Below, piece after piece: positions 15,888 through 22,834 of a DNA stretch of 24,700 nt. Numbering within the stretch: the stretch's first letter is position 1; every line of letters begins with the position of its first letter. The stretch spans positions 1 to 24,700 of the forward strand of contig JBEPVA010000028.1 in the NCBI GenBank assembly GCA_041691295.1. The letters run 5' to 3'. Under the pieces are notes generated by a model. That model ran no database searches. It saw only the letters and a list, made by a program, of their open reading frames with translations, and was not told the origin of the DNA. The translations under genes and the position numbers were made by a program. The DNA comes from DATEHG01 sp041691295. GTDB lineage: Bacteria > Gemmatimonadota > Gemmatimonadetes > Gemmatimonadales > GWC2-71-9.

Positions 15888-17507
15888 ATGGCCATCAAGG
15901 GAAGTCTCAAGGAGGCCAGCCTGCCCGACGTGCTCCAGCTCCTGGCGCTGGGCAAGAAGAGCGGCTGCCTGGCGGTCGCCGACCGGCAGAACTTCGGGTA
16001 CATCTTCTTTGACCAGGGGCGGATCAGCTACGCCAGCATCGTCAACCGCCGCGACCGGATCGGCGACCTGCTGGTCAAGAATGGCCGGATCACGGTCGAC
16101 CAGCTTGACGACGCCATCCGCCAGCAGGGCGAGCGCCGCGACAAGAAGCTGGGCCAGATCCTCCTCGGCATGGGCGTGATCGCGCGCGACGATCTGGAGG
16201 AGTACATGCGCCTCCAGATCGAGGAGGCGGTGTATTTCCTGTTTACCTGGACCTCCGGCACTTTCAATTTTGAAGCCGGGATGCGACCGGAGCAGCAGGA
16301 TTTCCTGGTCGCGATCAATCCGGAATCGCTGCTGCTCGAAGGTGCCCGCCGGATCGACGAGTGGAGCCTCATCGAGAAGAAGCTGCCTTCGTTCGACCTG
16401 ATCTTTGAAGCCGACAAGCTCCGGGTCGAAGGGTCGGATGCCGAACTGTCATCGAGCCAGGTCCGGCTGCTGGCCCTGCTTGACGGCCGCCGCGATGTCC
16501 ACCAGCTGGTGGAGGAGTCGGGGCTGGTGGAGTTCGAGGTCGGCAAAGCGCTGTACGGCCTGATCACTGCCGGTTTCGTGAAGCGCACCGGCACCTCGGT
16601 GGCCAAGACCGAGCCGCGCGCCACCGATGCCCGGGTCATGGAGCACCAGAATCTGGGTATCGCCTTTTACAAGACCGGAATGCTGGACGAGGCGCAGCGC
16701 GAATTCCGCCGGGTGGCGGAGCTCCGGGCCGCTGACCCCAGTTCGGCGTTCTACCTGGGATTGATCGCGCTGCGGCAGGCCCGGTGGTCGGACGCGGTGG
16801 AGGTGCTGAAGGAAGCCCAGGGGCAGCCCGGGGCCCGCCCGGCGGTGCTGCACAACCTGGCCTTTGCCCTCGAACAGCTGGGCCGGATTGCCGAATCGGA
16901 GCAGCTTTATGGGGAAGCGGCCAGCAAGGCGCGCGACGACATCCGGCCGATGATTGCGTGGGGAGTGGCCGCGCTCAAGCGGCAGGATCCTGCGGTGGCT
17001 CAGGGCCGGCTGGCCCGGGCCAGGGAACTGCTGGGGGAGCGCACCCCGCCGGCCCTCTGGTACTGGGCCGCGATGCTGGCAGCCGCAGGGAATGGCGAGA
17101 TCGAGCCGGCCCTGGCGCTGGGCCGCGAGTCGATCGAGGCGTATCCGGCCAACGCGGTGCTGCGCAACAATCTCGCGGCCTTGCTCGAACTGGTCGGAGA
17201 CCTCGACGGTGCCACGGTGCTGCTCAAGGCCGCCCTGGCCGAGGATCCGTCGCTGCCGCAGGTCTCCAAGAATCTCGGCGACCTGGCGTACCGCGCCGGA
17301 ATGTACGATGAGGCGTTCGAGGCCTACGAACGGGCGGCCAAGCTCAGCCCCGAGCTCGGCGATGACCTGCACTTCAAGCTCGGCAACATTGCCTACAAAC
17401 GACGCGATCGCGAGCGGGCCCGTGAGGCGTGGCAGCGCACCCTCGAACTCAATCCGGCCCACCAGCTGGCCCGGGCCAACCTGGATACGCTGGGCGGACC
17501 CGAATGA
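15888..17507 (+). CDS. PATAN (DUF4388) protein with long C-terminal TPR array
   Basis: A 539-residue paralogue of the 10506 protein. The N-terminus (MAIKGSLKEASLPDVLQLLAL, then GCLAV, GYIFFDQGRISYAS and GQILLGMGVIA) is a clear PATAN/DUF4388 domain to about residue 150. ARRIDEW occurs in both paralogues. A winged-helix-like segment lies at about 185-235 (VRLLALLDGRRDVHQLVEESG). Residues about 250-535 hold roughly seven TPR units, far more than in the shorter paralogue. ATG 15888 follows the AAA+ gene stop by one base; the stop overlaps cheR in ATGA. The N-terminal half is probably the interaction module and the TPR part a scaffold (inference). Cytoplasmic: no signal peptide or membrane segment is seen. 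Confidence 0.87.
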   Translation: MAIKGSLKEASLPDVLQLLALGKKSGCLAVADRQNFGYIFFDQGRISYASIVNRRDRIGDLLVKNGRITVDQLDDAIRQQGERRDKKLGQILLGMGVIARDDLEEYMRLQIEEAVYFLFTWTSGTFNFEAGMRPEQQDFLVAINPESLLLEGARRIDEWSLIEKKLPSFDLIFEADKLRVEGSDAELSSSQVRLLALLDGRRDVHQLVEESGLVEFEVGKALYGLITAGFVKRTGTSVAKTEPRATDARVMEHQNLGIAFYKTGMLDEAQREFRRVAELRAADPSSAFYLGLIALRQARWSDAVEVLKEAQGQPGARPAVLHNLAFALEQLGRIAESEQLYGEAASKARDDIRPMIAWGVAALKRQDPAVAQGRLARARELLGERTPPALWYWAAMLAAAGNGEIEPALALGRESIEAYPANAVLRNNLAALLELVGDLDGATVLLKAALAEDPSLPQVSKNLGDLAYRAGMYDEAFEAYERAAKLSPELGDDLHFKLGNIAYKRRDRERAREAWQRTLELNPAHQLARANLDTLGGPE

Positions 17508-18325
17508 CCTCCGGCGACGACGAGGGGTTTGCCCGGCTCACCGGCTATATCTCGACCAGCGCCGGGCTGGCCCTGGGTGACTATAAGGACAAGTGCCTCC
17601 GCCGGCGGGTGGCGGTCAGGATGCGGGCGTGCGGGGTCCAGACCTATGATGAATTTCGGGCTCTGCTCGAGCTGTCCGCCACCGAACTGCAGCGATTGAC
17701 CGACGTGCTCACGATCAACGTCACCCGGTTCTATCGTAACCGGGAAACCTGGCAGACGGTCAGCCGCCGGGTGGCGCCCGAGTTGTTCAGGGGCAGTGGC
17801 CTCCGGCAAATCTGGTGCGCCGGCTGCGCCTCCGGCGAAGAGGCGCACACCCTGGCGATGGTCCTGGCCGAGGCCGCCGCGGAACTGGGCCACGCCGAAT
17901 GGCTGGAGCGGATCGTGATCGATGCCACCGATATCGACCGGCAGTCGCTCGAAAAGGCGGCGGCCGGCATCTATAACGAAGCGGCGCTGGCCGATGTCGA
18001 GCCTGCCCTCATCGCGCGCTGGTTTACCGGCCTGCCGGAGCATCGCTTTCTGGTCGACCAGCGTTTGCGCCAGCGGATCAGGGTCCGCCGCCACGACATG
18101 CTGCGTGAACCGGCCCCGGCACCCAACTATGACTTCATCACCTGTCGCAATGTCATCATTTATTTCGATCGGCCGGGGCAGGAACGATTGATGCAACTTT
18201 TCTGCGACGCCCTCCGGCCCGGCGGATTCCTGCTGCTCGGCAAGGTCGAAACGATCCTCGGCCCCAGCCGGCACCGGCTGGAATTGATCGACGCCCGCGA
18301 ACGACTCTACCGGCTGGCCGCCTGA
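17504..18325 (+). CDS. cheR: CheR chemoreceptor methyltransferase
   Basis: A 273-residue SAM-dependent glutamate O-methyltransferase acting on receptor cytoplasmic domains. The N-terminal helical domain (about 1-75) is followed by NVTRFYRN (72-79) and the catalytic domain. SAM-binding motif WCAGCASGEEAHTLAM lies at 104-119, the acidic residue D143 is in ATDID, and CRNVIIYF is at 214-221. There are no TPRs or other fusions. ATG 17504 overlaps the PATAN gene stop (ATGA) and gives a normal N-terminus; an in-frame upstream start has no CheR similarity. The stop overlaps cheD in TGATG. It would need receptor substrates encoded elsewhere, since none is in the window. Confidence 0.94.
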   Translation: MTSGDDEGFARLTGYISTSAGLALGDYKDKCLRRRVAVRMRACGVQTYDEFRALLELSATELQRLTDVLTINVTRFYRNRETWQTVSRRVAPELFRGSGLRQIWCAGCASGEEAHTLAMVLAEAAAELGHAEWLERIVIDATDIDRQSLEKAAAGIYNEAALADVEPALIARWFTGLPEHRFLVDQRLRQRIRVRRHDMLREPAPAPNYDFITCRNVIIYFDRPGQERLMQLFCDALRPGGFLLLGKVETILGPSRHRLELIDARERLYRLAA

Positions 18326-18813
18326 TGCCAGCCGATAAGATTGTCCGGGTCGCGGACTTCGCCGCCGGCACCAGTGGGGACCAGCTGATTACACTCGGAC
18401 TCGGCAGCTGCGTGGCCATCGCCCTGTACGATTCGACCGCGAAAATCGGTGGATTGGCTCACGTGCTGCTCCCCTCGCTCTCGCTGGGACGGCGCGGCTC
18501 GGAAAATCCCGCCAAATTTCCCCAGTCGGCGATTCCCGCGCTGCTGACGGAAATGGCCGCATTGGGTGCCGAGAAGCGGCGGATCACTGCACGCCTGGTC
18601 GGAGGGGCCTCGATGTTCGCCAACCTAGCGCCCCCCGGCTCGATGCAGATGGGTGAGCGCAATGTGGTGGCCACCCGCGAAGTGCTCAACCAGCATGGCA
18701 TCCCGGTCGTCGGTGAGGCGGTGGGCGGCGATTTCGGCCGGTCGGTGCATTTCTCGGTCGAGGATGGCCGGATCAGGGTCCGGTCGGTGGCGCACGGTGA
18801 ACAGACTCTCTGA
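18325..18813 (+). CDS. cheD: CheD receptor glutamine deamidase
   Basis: A 162-residue CheD protein, which deamidates receptor glutamines and stimulates CheC. The putative catalytic residues T23, C29 and H46 have the same Thr-x5-Cys and Cys-x16-His spacing as Thermotoga CheD. TLGLGSCVAIALYD (23-36), GLAHVLLP (43-50), GGASMF, GERNV and VGGDFGRSVHFSV follow as in the family. The start overlaps cheR in TGATG and the 3' end overlaps cheB by 17 bp. With CheC present in the same cluster, a CheC-CheD feedback loop of the Bacillus/Thermotoga type is likely (inference). Confidence 0.93.
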   Translation: MPADKIVRVADFAAGTSGDQLITLGLGSCVAIALYDSTAKIGGLAHVLLPSLSLGRRGSENPAKFPQSAIPALLTEMAALGAEKRRITARLVGGASMFANLAPPGSMQMGERNVVATREVLNQHGIPVVGEAVGGDFGRSVHFSVEDGRIRVRSVAHGEQTL

Positions 18814-19864
18814 CCGCCCGACGGTGCTGGTCGTCGACGACAGCGCCCTGTATCGGAGGATGATCTCCGATATTCTCGGAGGGTCAGGAGAGTTTCTGGT
18901 GGTGGGCACCGCCAGCAACGGGATGGAAGGGCTGCAACTGGTCCATTCGCTCCAGCCCGATCTGGTCACCATGGACCTCCAGATGCCGGAGCTGGATGGG
19001 CTGGGCGCCATCGGTTACATCATGTCGGAATCGCCCCGGCCGATCGTGGTGGTCAGCGCCTATGCCGGTCCCGGTTCCGAGGCCACGATCCGGGCACTCG
19101 AACTGGGCGCCGTGGAGCTGGTGGCCAAGGATGCCGCTCCCGGCCCCGGCGCTGCGATCCGGCTGGCGCCGCGCCTGCTCGAGGCCATGCGGGCGGCGCA
19201 GGCGGCCGTGGTCGGGCGGCTGCCGATGCTGGCCCGCCCCAAGCGCGGTTCGCTCAGCGGCACTCCGCGAGTCGGCCACGCCCGCTGTGCCGTGGCGATC
19301 GCGAGTTCGACCGGCGGACCGCGGGCCCTGGCCGAACTGATTCCCAACCTGGTGGCCGGACAGGAAACCACGGTGGTCGTCGCCCAGCACATGCCACCGA
19401 GGTTTACCGCCAGCCTCGCCGAGCGGCTGTCGGCCATGAGTCAGCTCGCGGTCGTGGAAGCCAGGGACGGTGAGGCGGTGCGCCCCGATACGGTGTATAT
19501 CGCTCCGGGAGACTGGCACATGCGAGTCATCATGGGAGCCGAGGAGCCGGTGATCGCGCTGGACCAGGCCGCGCCAATCTGGGGTGTGCGTCCCTCGGCA
19601 GATCCTCTGTTCAACTCGGTGGCCCAGGTCTGGGGCAAGGCCGCCATCGGCGTGGTGCTTACGGGACTCGGACGGGATGGCGCCATCGGGCTCAAGGCCA
19701 TTCACGACGCCGGCGGATGGGGGATCGCGCAGGACCAGGCCAGTTCGACCGTCTGGGGCATGCCCAAATCGGCGGTGCAGGGAGGCGGAGCGGATGAGGT
19801 CCTGCCGCTGACAGGTATCGCGGCCCGGCTCACCGGACTGCTCGATCGGCGGCGGCGGGCATGA
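18797..19864 (+). CDS. cheB: CheB receptor methylesterase/response regulator
   Basis: A 355-residue two-domain protein that removes receptor methyl groups when phosphorylated by CheA. The receiver domain is about 8-125, with D14/D15 and phospho-acceptor D60 (VTMDLQMP). The methylesterase domain is about 160-350, with the catalytic Ser S171 in ASSTGG, H198 in AQHMP and D294 in GLGRDG. GTG 18797 gives a normal receiver N-terminus and overlaps cheD by 17 bp; earlier in-frame starts lie deep inside cheD and add an Arg/Ser-rich stretch with no family character. The start choice is therefore good but not certain. The stop overlaps the next cheW in ATGA. Confidence 0.93.
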   Translation: MNRLSDRPTVLVVDDSALYRRMISDILGGSGEFLVVGTASNGMEGLQLVHSLQPDLVTMDLQMPELDGLGAIGYIMSESPRPIVVVSAYAGPGSEATIRALELGAVELVAKDAAPGPGAAIRLAPRLLEAMRAAQAAVVGRLPMLARPKRGSLSGTPRVGHARCAVAIASSTGGPRALAELIPNLVAGQETTVVVAQHMPPRFTASLAERLSAMSQLAVVEARDGEAVRPDTVYIAPGDWHMRVIMGAEEPVIALDQAAPIWGVRPSADPLFNSVAQVWGKAAIGVVLTGLGRDGAIGLKAIHDAGGWGIAQDQASSTVWGMPKSAVQGGGADEVLPLTGIAARLTGLLDRRRRA

Positions 19865-20292
19865 ACGAAATCAGCGATTTTCTGCTGGCCACGTCCGATG
19901 GCCGGTCGGTCGGGATCCGGCTGGCCGACGTCATCGAAGTCGCAGACCTGGGAACGGTCCATGAGGTTCCCGGCACCGAGCCATCGCTCCGGGGTGTCAC
20001 CTGGGCCCGGGGCAGTTTGATGCCGGTCTTTCACCTCGGCGCGCTGCTGTCCGGTGCGGAGCACCCGGCGGTCCAGTCGGAGCTGGCCCTGGTGGCCGAG
20101 CTTAACGGGTCACCAATCTGTTTCGAGGTCGATGCGGTGGATGTGATGACCCGGGGCGAATTGCTGCCGGTGCCCAGTGGCGAAACGATGCCATGGGCCA
20201 GCGCCGTGGTCCGGCGAGATGATGGTCTGGTGCCGATCCTCAACCTGAACGCGCTTCGCGACCGACTGGCCGAGGCGGGGACCCGAGCATGA
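19861..20292 (+). CDS. cheW: CheW-like coupling protein (second of three, divergent)
   Basis: A 143-residue CheW-domain protein. Recognisable parts are FLLATSDGRSVGIRLADVIEV at the N-terminus, RGVTWARGSLMPVFHLGALL (about 44-63), which keeps the Arg-Gly loop and the Pro of the following strand, and GLVPILNLNAL near the end. It is more divergent than the third CheW. ATG overlaps the cheB stop (ATGA), and its own stop overlaps the next cheW (ATGA). Such a divergent CheW could link CheA to a non-standard receptor or scaffold (inference). Confidence 0.82.
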   Translation: MNEISDFLLATSDGRSVGIRLADVIEVADLGTVHEVPGTEPSLRGVTWARGSLMPVFHLGALLSGAEHPAVQSELALVAELNGSPICFEVDAVDVMTRGELLPVPSGETMPWASAVVRRDDGLVPILNLNALRDRLAEAGTRA

Positions 20293-20753
20293 ACACTCCG
20301 GGCGACGAATTACAGTTCGTGGCATTCCGGGTGGGGCCGCAGGAGTTCGCGGTCAACATCTTCCAGGTCGAGCGGATCATCCGCTACGAACGCCCGGCCA
20401 TGCTGCCTGGTACCCCCGACTTTCTCGAAGGGGTAGTCCGGTACGGCGGCGGGGTGGTTCCGGTGGTGGACCTCCGCAAGCGCCTGTCGGTTCCGGCGGA
20501 TCACCGTGAAGAGGTCCGGATGATGGTCCTCGAACTGGAAACGCAGCGGGTGGCCATCGTAGTTGACCAGGTGCTGGAAGTCCTCCGGATCGACGCCGCC
20601 CTGATCTCGGCCCCCCCGCCGATGGTGAGGGGACTGGCCGCGGTATACATCTCCGGCATCGTTGCCCGGCCCGACCGGACGATTATCCTGCTCAACGCCG
20701 CCCGGCTGCTCAATTCCGAAGAGCGGCTGGCGCTGGCCGCCATGGAGGCCTGA
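20289..20753 (+). CDS. cheW: CheW coupling protein (third of three)
   Basis: A 154-residue CheW with the clearest family match of the three: QFVAFRVGPQEFAVNIFQVERIIRY at the N-terminus, then the PGTPDFLEGVVRYGGGVVPVVDLRKRL segment, and VAIVVDQVLEVLRI. In the loop where E. coli CheW has NLRG, this protein has RYGG, so the conserved Arg is replaced by Gly. ATG overlaps the previous gene in ATGA and the stop overlaps the next start in TGATG. It is probably the main receptor-kinase coupler, but the altered loop makes this uncertain. Confidence 0.92.
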   Translation: MNTPGDELQFVAFRVGPQEFAVNIFQVERIIRYERPAMLPGTPDFLEGVVRYGGGVVPVVDLRKRLSVPADHREEVRMMVLELETQRVAIVVDQVLEVLRIDAALISAPPPMVRGLAAVYISGIVARPDRTIILLNAARLLNSEERLALAAMEA

Positions 20754-21631
20754 TGGATTCGCCCGAAGGGCTGGTAGCGTCACTCCGCTCCCAGTACGCC
20801 GAGCTCGACAACCGGCTGCAGAAAGTCACCACCGGGAATGACCGGGAGATCGTCAAGCGGGAGATCATCGCCTTTTTCAAGCGGGTCGATGGCGCGCTGG
20901 CCGATCTCACCGCGCTGAAGGAAGAGATCCGGGGGCTGGTCGAGCGCTACAAGCAACTGGCGGCTTCGTCCGAATCAGCGCCGGCACCCCAGTTCACCGG
21001 CCAGCGCCCAATGATCCACGCTGATCACCTTGGCGCCTCCACCTTCATCGAGAAGGGCTGGAGCCTGATCTCATTGGGCGACTACTCCGGTGCCATCCAG
21101 TCGCTCACCCGGGCGCTCACCCTCTCACCCAACGACACCCAGGCCCAGTCGCTGTTGGGATGGGCTCAGATGCTGCACGAGGAATACGACGACGCGCTGG
21201 CCACCTTTTCCAAGGTGCTGATGCGGGAGCCGGCCAACTCACTGGCCCGGATCAACGTCGGGTATATCTGCCTCAAGAAGCGGATCTTCGGAGAGGCCAT
21301 CGAGCACCTGTCCAAGGCCATCCGGCTGGACAATGACCGCAAGGCCACCCTGTACGCGCACTACTATCTCGGGCTGGTCTACCTCGAGCGGGAAATGTTC
21401 GAGGATGCCCAGACCTTTTTCCAGAAGACGGTGCAACTGGGGCCGAACCTGATCGAAGCGTACTACGAACTCGGCCGGGCCCAGTGGTTCTCCGAGGATC
21501 GTGACGCGGCCCGGCAGTCCTGGACCGAGGGGTGGAAGGCCAACAAGTTCAGTCCCTGGGGCAAGCGCTGCAAGGAAATGCTGGAATCGGTCGCTGCCGG
21601 AGGAGAGCCACCGCGCACCTCCCCGGCCTGA
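20753..21631 (+). CDS. Coiled-coil and TPR protein at the end of the cluster
   Basis: A 292-residue cytoplasmic-looking protein. Residues about 5-72 are charged and helical, consistent with a coiled coil. Residues about 73-93 are a Ser/Ala/Pro-rich linker. Residues about 94-270 form roughly five TPR units (FIEKGWSLISLGDYSGAIQSL, AHYYLGLVYLEREMFEDAQTF and others). Starting in TGATG overlap with cheW, it is the last clearly cytoplasmic member of the cluster. It is not a methyltransferase or receptor. An adaptor or scaffold role in the chemosensory complex is inferred from location only. Confidence 0.83.
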   Translation: MDSPEGLVASLRSQYAELDNRLQKVTTGNDREIVKREIIAFFKRVDGALADLTALKEEIRGLVERYKQLAASSESAPAPQFTGQRPMIHADHLGASTFIEKGWSLISLGDYSGAIQSLTRALTLSPNDTQAQSLLGWAQMLHEEYDDALATFSKVLMREPANSLARINVGYICLKKRIFGEAIEHLSKAIRLDNDRKATLYAHYYLGLVYLEREMFEDAQTFFQKTVQLGPNLIEAYYELGRAQWFSEDRDAARQSWTEGWKANKFSPWGKRCKEMLESVAAGGEPPRTSPA

Positions 21632-22500
21632 TCCTCCTGCTGCTTGGGCTTCAGGGGCCGACCGACGCGACCCTGGTCGGCCGAGTGACCGCGATCGCCC
21701 CGTCTGAGCGCACTGCCCTGGCCATCCAACTGGCCGAAGCTGCCGACCAGATCCGTCGCTGGCCCGGACTCGGCCGGGTGGACACCCTGCCGTTGACCCT
21801 GGTGCTGGTCAAGGATTCCGCAGCGATGTCCGCCACCTTCCGGGGCCGGGCACCGGGCTGGGGCGCCGGCTTCGCGCTTCCGGCTACCCGCACCATCGTA
21901 CTCCGCGCCGATCTGCCGGATCCTGCCGCCACCCTGTATCACGAACTGGCCCACCTGGCACTTCACTCGGCCATTCGGGTACGAGTACCCCTGTGGTTCG
22001 ATGAGGGATACGCCGCCTGGGCCAGCGGTGAGTGGGAACGGCTCGAATTTCTGCGGATGGGAGCGGCGCTGGCCGGGGTCACCCCACCCAGCTTCACCGG
22101 GCTCGATGGCATGCTGCGAGGGTCGGCCCGGACCGCTGACGTGGCCTACGCTCTGGCCACCTCCGCCGTAGTGGACCTGGCCCGGCGCAATCCAACCGGG
22201 TCGCTGGAGCCCCTGCTGGGACGGCTGGCCGGTGGGACCGATTTCGATGCCGCCATTCAGCAGACCACGGGGTTGTCGATTTCCCGATTTGAGGACAGCT
22301 GGCAGCGGGCGGTGCGGGTCCGCTACAACCTGGCCACCTGGCTGCTGGCGGGCGGCTTCTGGATGGTGGCGGCCGGTGGTGTGATCCTGGCCACGTGGTT
22401 GAAACGTCGGTCCGATCGTCCCCGGAGAGCGGCTCTGGACCAGGGCTGGGTAGTCCCGGACGAGGGCGAACCGGTTGACCCCGAAGAATTTAACGGCTAG
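21532..22500 (+). CDS. Membrane-anchored peptidase-MA-like metalloprotease
   Basis: Up to 322 residues. HELAH (137-141) with a downstream Glu in WFDEGYA (E158) is the HExxH...E pattern of gluzincin-type peptidases, as in the peptidase-MA-like families. A hydrophobic stretch LPGLILLLLGL (30-40) behind Arg residues looks like a signal peptide. A membrane helix spans about 269-290, followed by KRR and an acidic C-terminus, suggesting an N-out, C-in protein with the protease domain outside the membrane. The start is uncertain: GTG 21532, behind GAGG, lies 100 bp inside the preceding TPR gene. No other ATG or GTG lies upstream of the signal-like stretch, and a CTG at 21628 overlapping the previous stop is a weaker option. 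Substrate unknown. Confidence 0.75.
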   Translation: MEGQQVQSLGQALQGNAGIGRCRRRATAHLPGLILLLLGLQGPTDATLVGRVTAIAPSERTALAIQLAEAADQIRRWPGLGRVDTLPLTLVLVKDSAAMSATFRGRAPGWGAGFALPATRTIVLRADLPDPAATLYHELAHLALHSAIRVRVPLWFDEGYAAWASGEWERLEFLRMGAALAGVTPPSFTGLDGMLRGSARTADVAYALATSAVVDLARRNPTGSLEPLLGRLAGGTDFDAAIQQTTGLSISRFEDSWQRAVRVRYNLATWLLAGGFWMVAAGGVILATWLKRRSDRPRRAALDQGWVVPDEGEPVDPEEFNG

Positions 22501-22503
22501 AAT
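22475..22503 (+). promoter_or_regulatory. Sigma70-type promoter giving a near-leaderless transcript
   Basis: TTGACC (22475-22480) and TAGAAT (22498-22503) are separated by exactly 17 bases, and the -10 overlaps the stop codon of the peptidase gene. The expected start site, about 7 bases past the -10, falls at 22510-22512, the same place as ATG 22512. No ribosome-binding site lies between them. The same promoter could serve tRNA-Val about 200 bp downstream and perhaps the secreted TPR gene. Confidence 0.7.
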
Positions 22504-22511
22504 CCCGACCC

Positions 22512-22703
22512 ATGGCCCCTGCAACTTCCTCGCCGACTTCTGCTGATCTGCGTTTCAAGCCGCGGAACATCGCGCTGCTCGCTGCCGGCTTTGTGGTTAT
22601 CGCCATCGGATACTGGTGGCTTAAAGCTGGAGGCACAACCGGTGCAGCGGCACTACTGGTACTGGGCTATTGCATTCTCCTGCCCCTCGGGATCGCGCTG
22701 TAG
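22512..22703 (+). CDS. Small two-helix membrane protein (DUF3098-like)
   Basis: A 63-residue protein. A short Ser/Ala/Thr/Pro-rich head is followed by RFKPRN, a first membrane helix (about 19-36, IALLAAGFVVIAIGYWWL), a Gly-rich turn KAGGTTG and a second helix (about 44-63). The RN-helix-GG-helix layout resembles DUF3098 small membrane proteins; I hold that assignment loosely. There is no ribosome-binding site, which fits the leaderless promoter directly upstream. It ends 6 bp before tRNA-Val and is probably co-transcribed with it. Function unknown. Confidence 0.72.
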   Translation: MAPATSSPTSADLRFKPRNIALLAAGFVVIAIGYWWLKAGGTTGAAALLVLGYCILLPLGIAL

Positions 22704-22709
22704 CTCCAC

Positions 22710-22784
22710 GGGCGAATAGCTCAGCCGGTTCAGAGCGCCTGCCTTACACGCAGGATGTCGGGGGTTCGAATCCCTCTTCGCCCA
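22710..22784 (+). tRNA. tRNA-Val (anticodon UAC)
   Basis: The cloverleaf can be drawn by hand: acceptor GGGCGAA/TTCGCCC, D-stem GCTC/GAGC, anticodon stem CCTGC/GCAGG with loop CTTACAC (anticodon TAC at 22745-22747), variable ATGTC, T-arm GGGGG-TTCGAAT-CCCTC with one G-U pair, and discriminator A. CCA is not encoded. Confidence 0.97.
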
Positions 22785-22788
22785 TCGT

Positions 22789-22804
22789 GGCCTGAATCCA
22801 GGCC
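22789..22804 (+). terminator. Stem-loop after tRNA-Val
   Basis: A perfect 6-bp inverted repeat, GGCCTG/CAGGCC, with loop AATC lies 4 bases after the tRNA. There is no T-run behind it. It may help 3' processing or give partial termination between the tRNA and the secreted TPR gene. Confidence 0.4.
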
Positions 22805-22834
22805 TCGGGTTCACGCATTTGGAGGCATTCCAGG

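Noticed and set aside
4449..22500. Flagellar chemotaxis operon
   Set aside because: No flagellar gene in the window, and MglA/Roadblock/PATAN partners point to surface motility or polarity instead.
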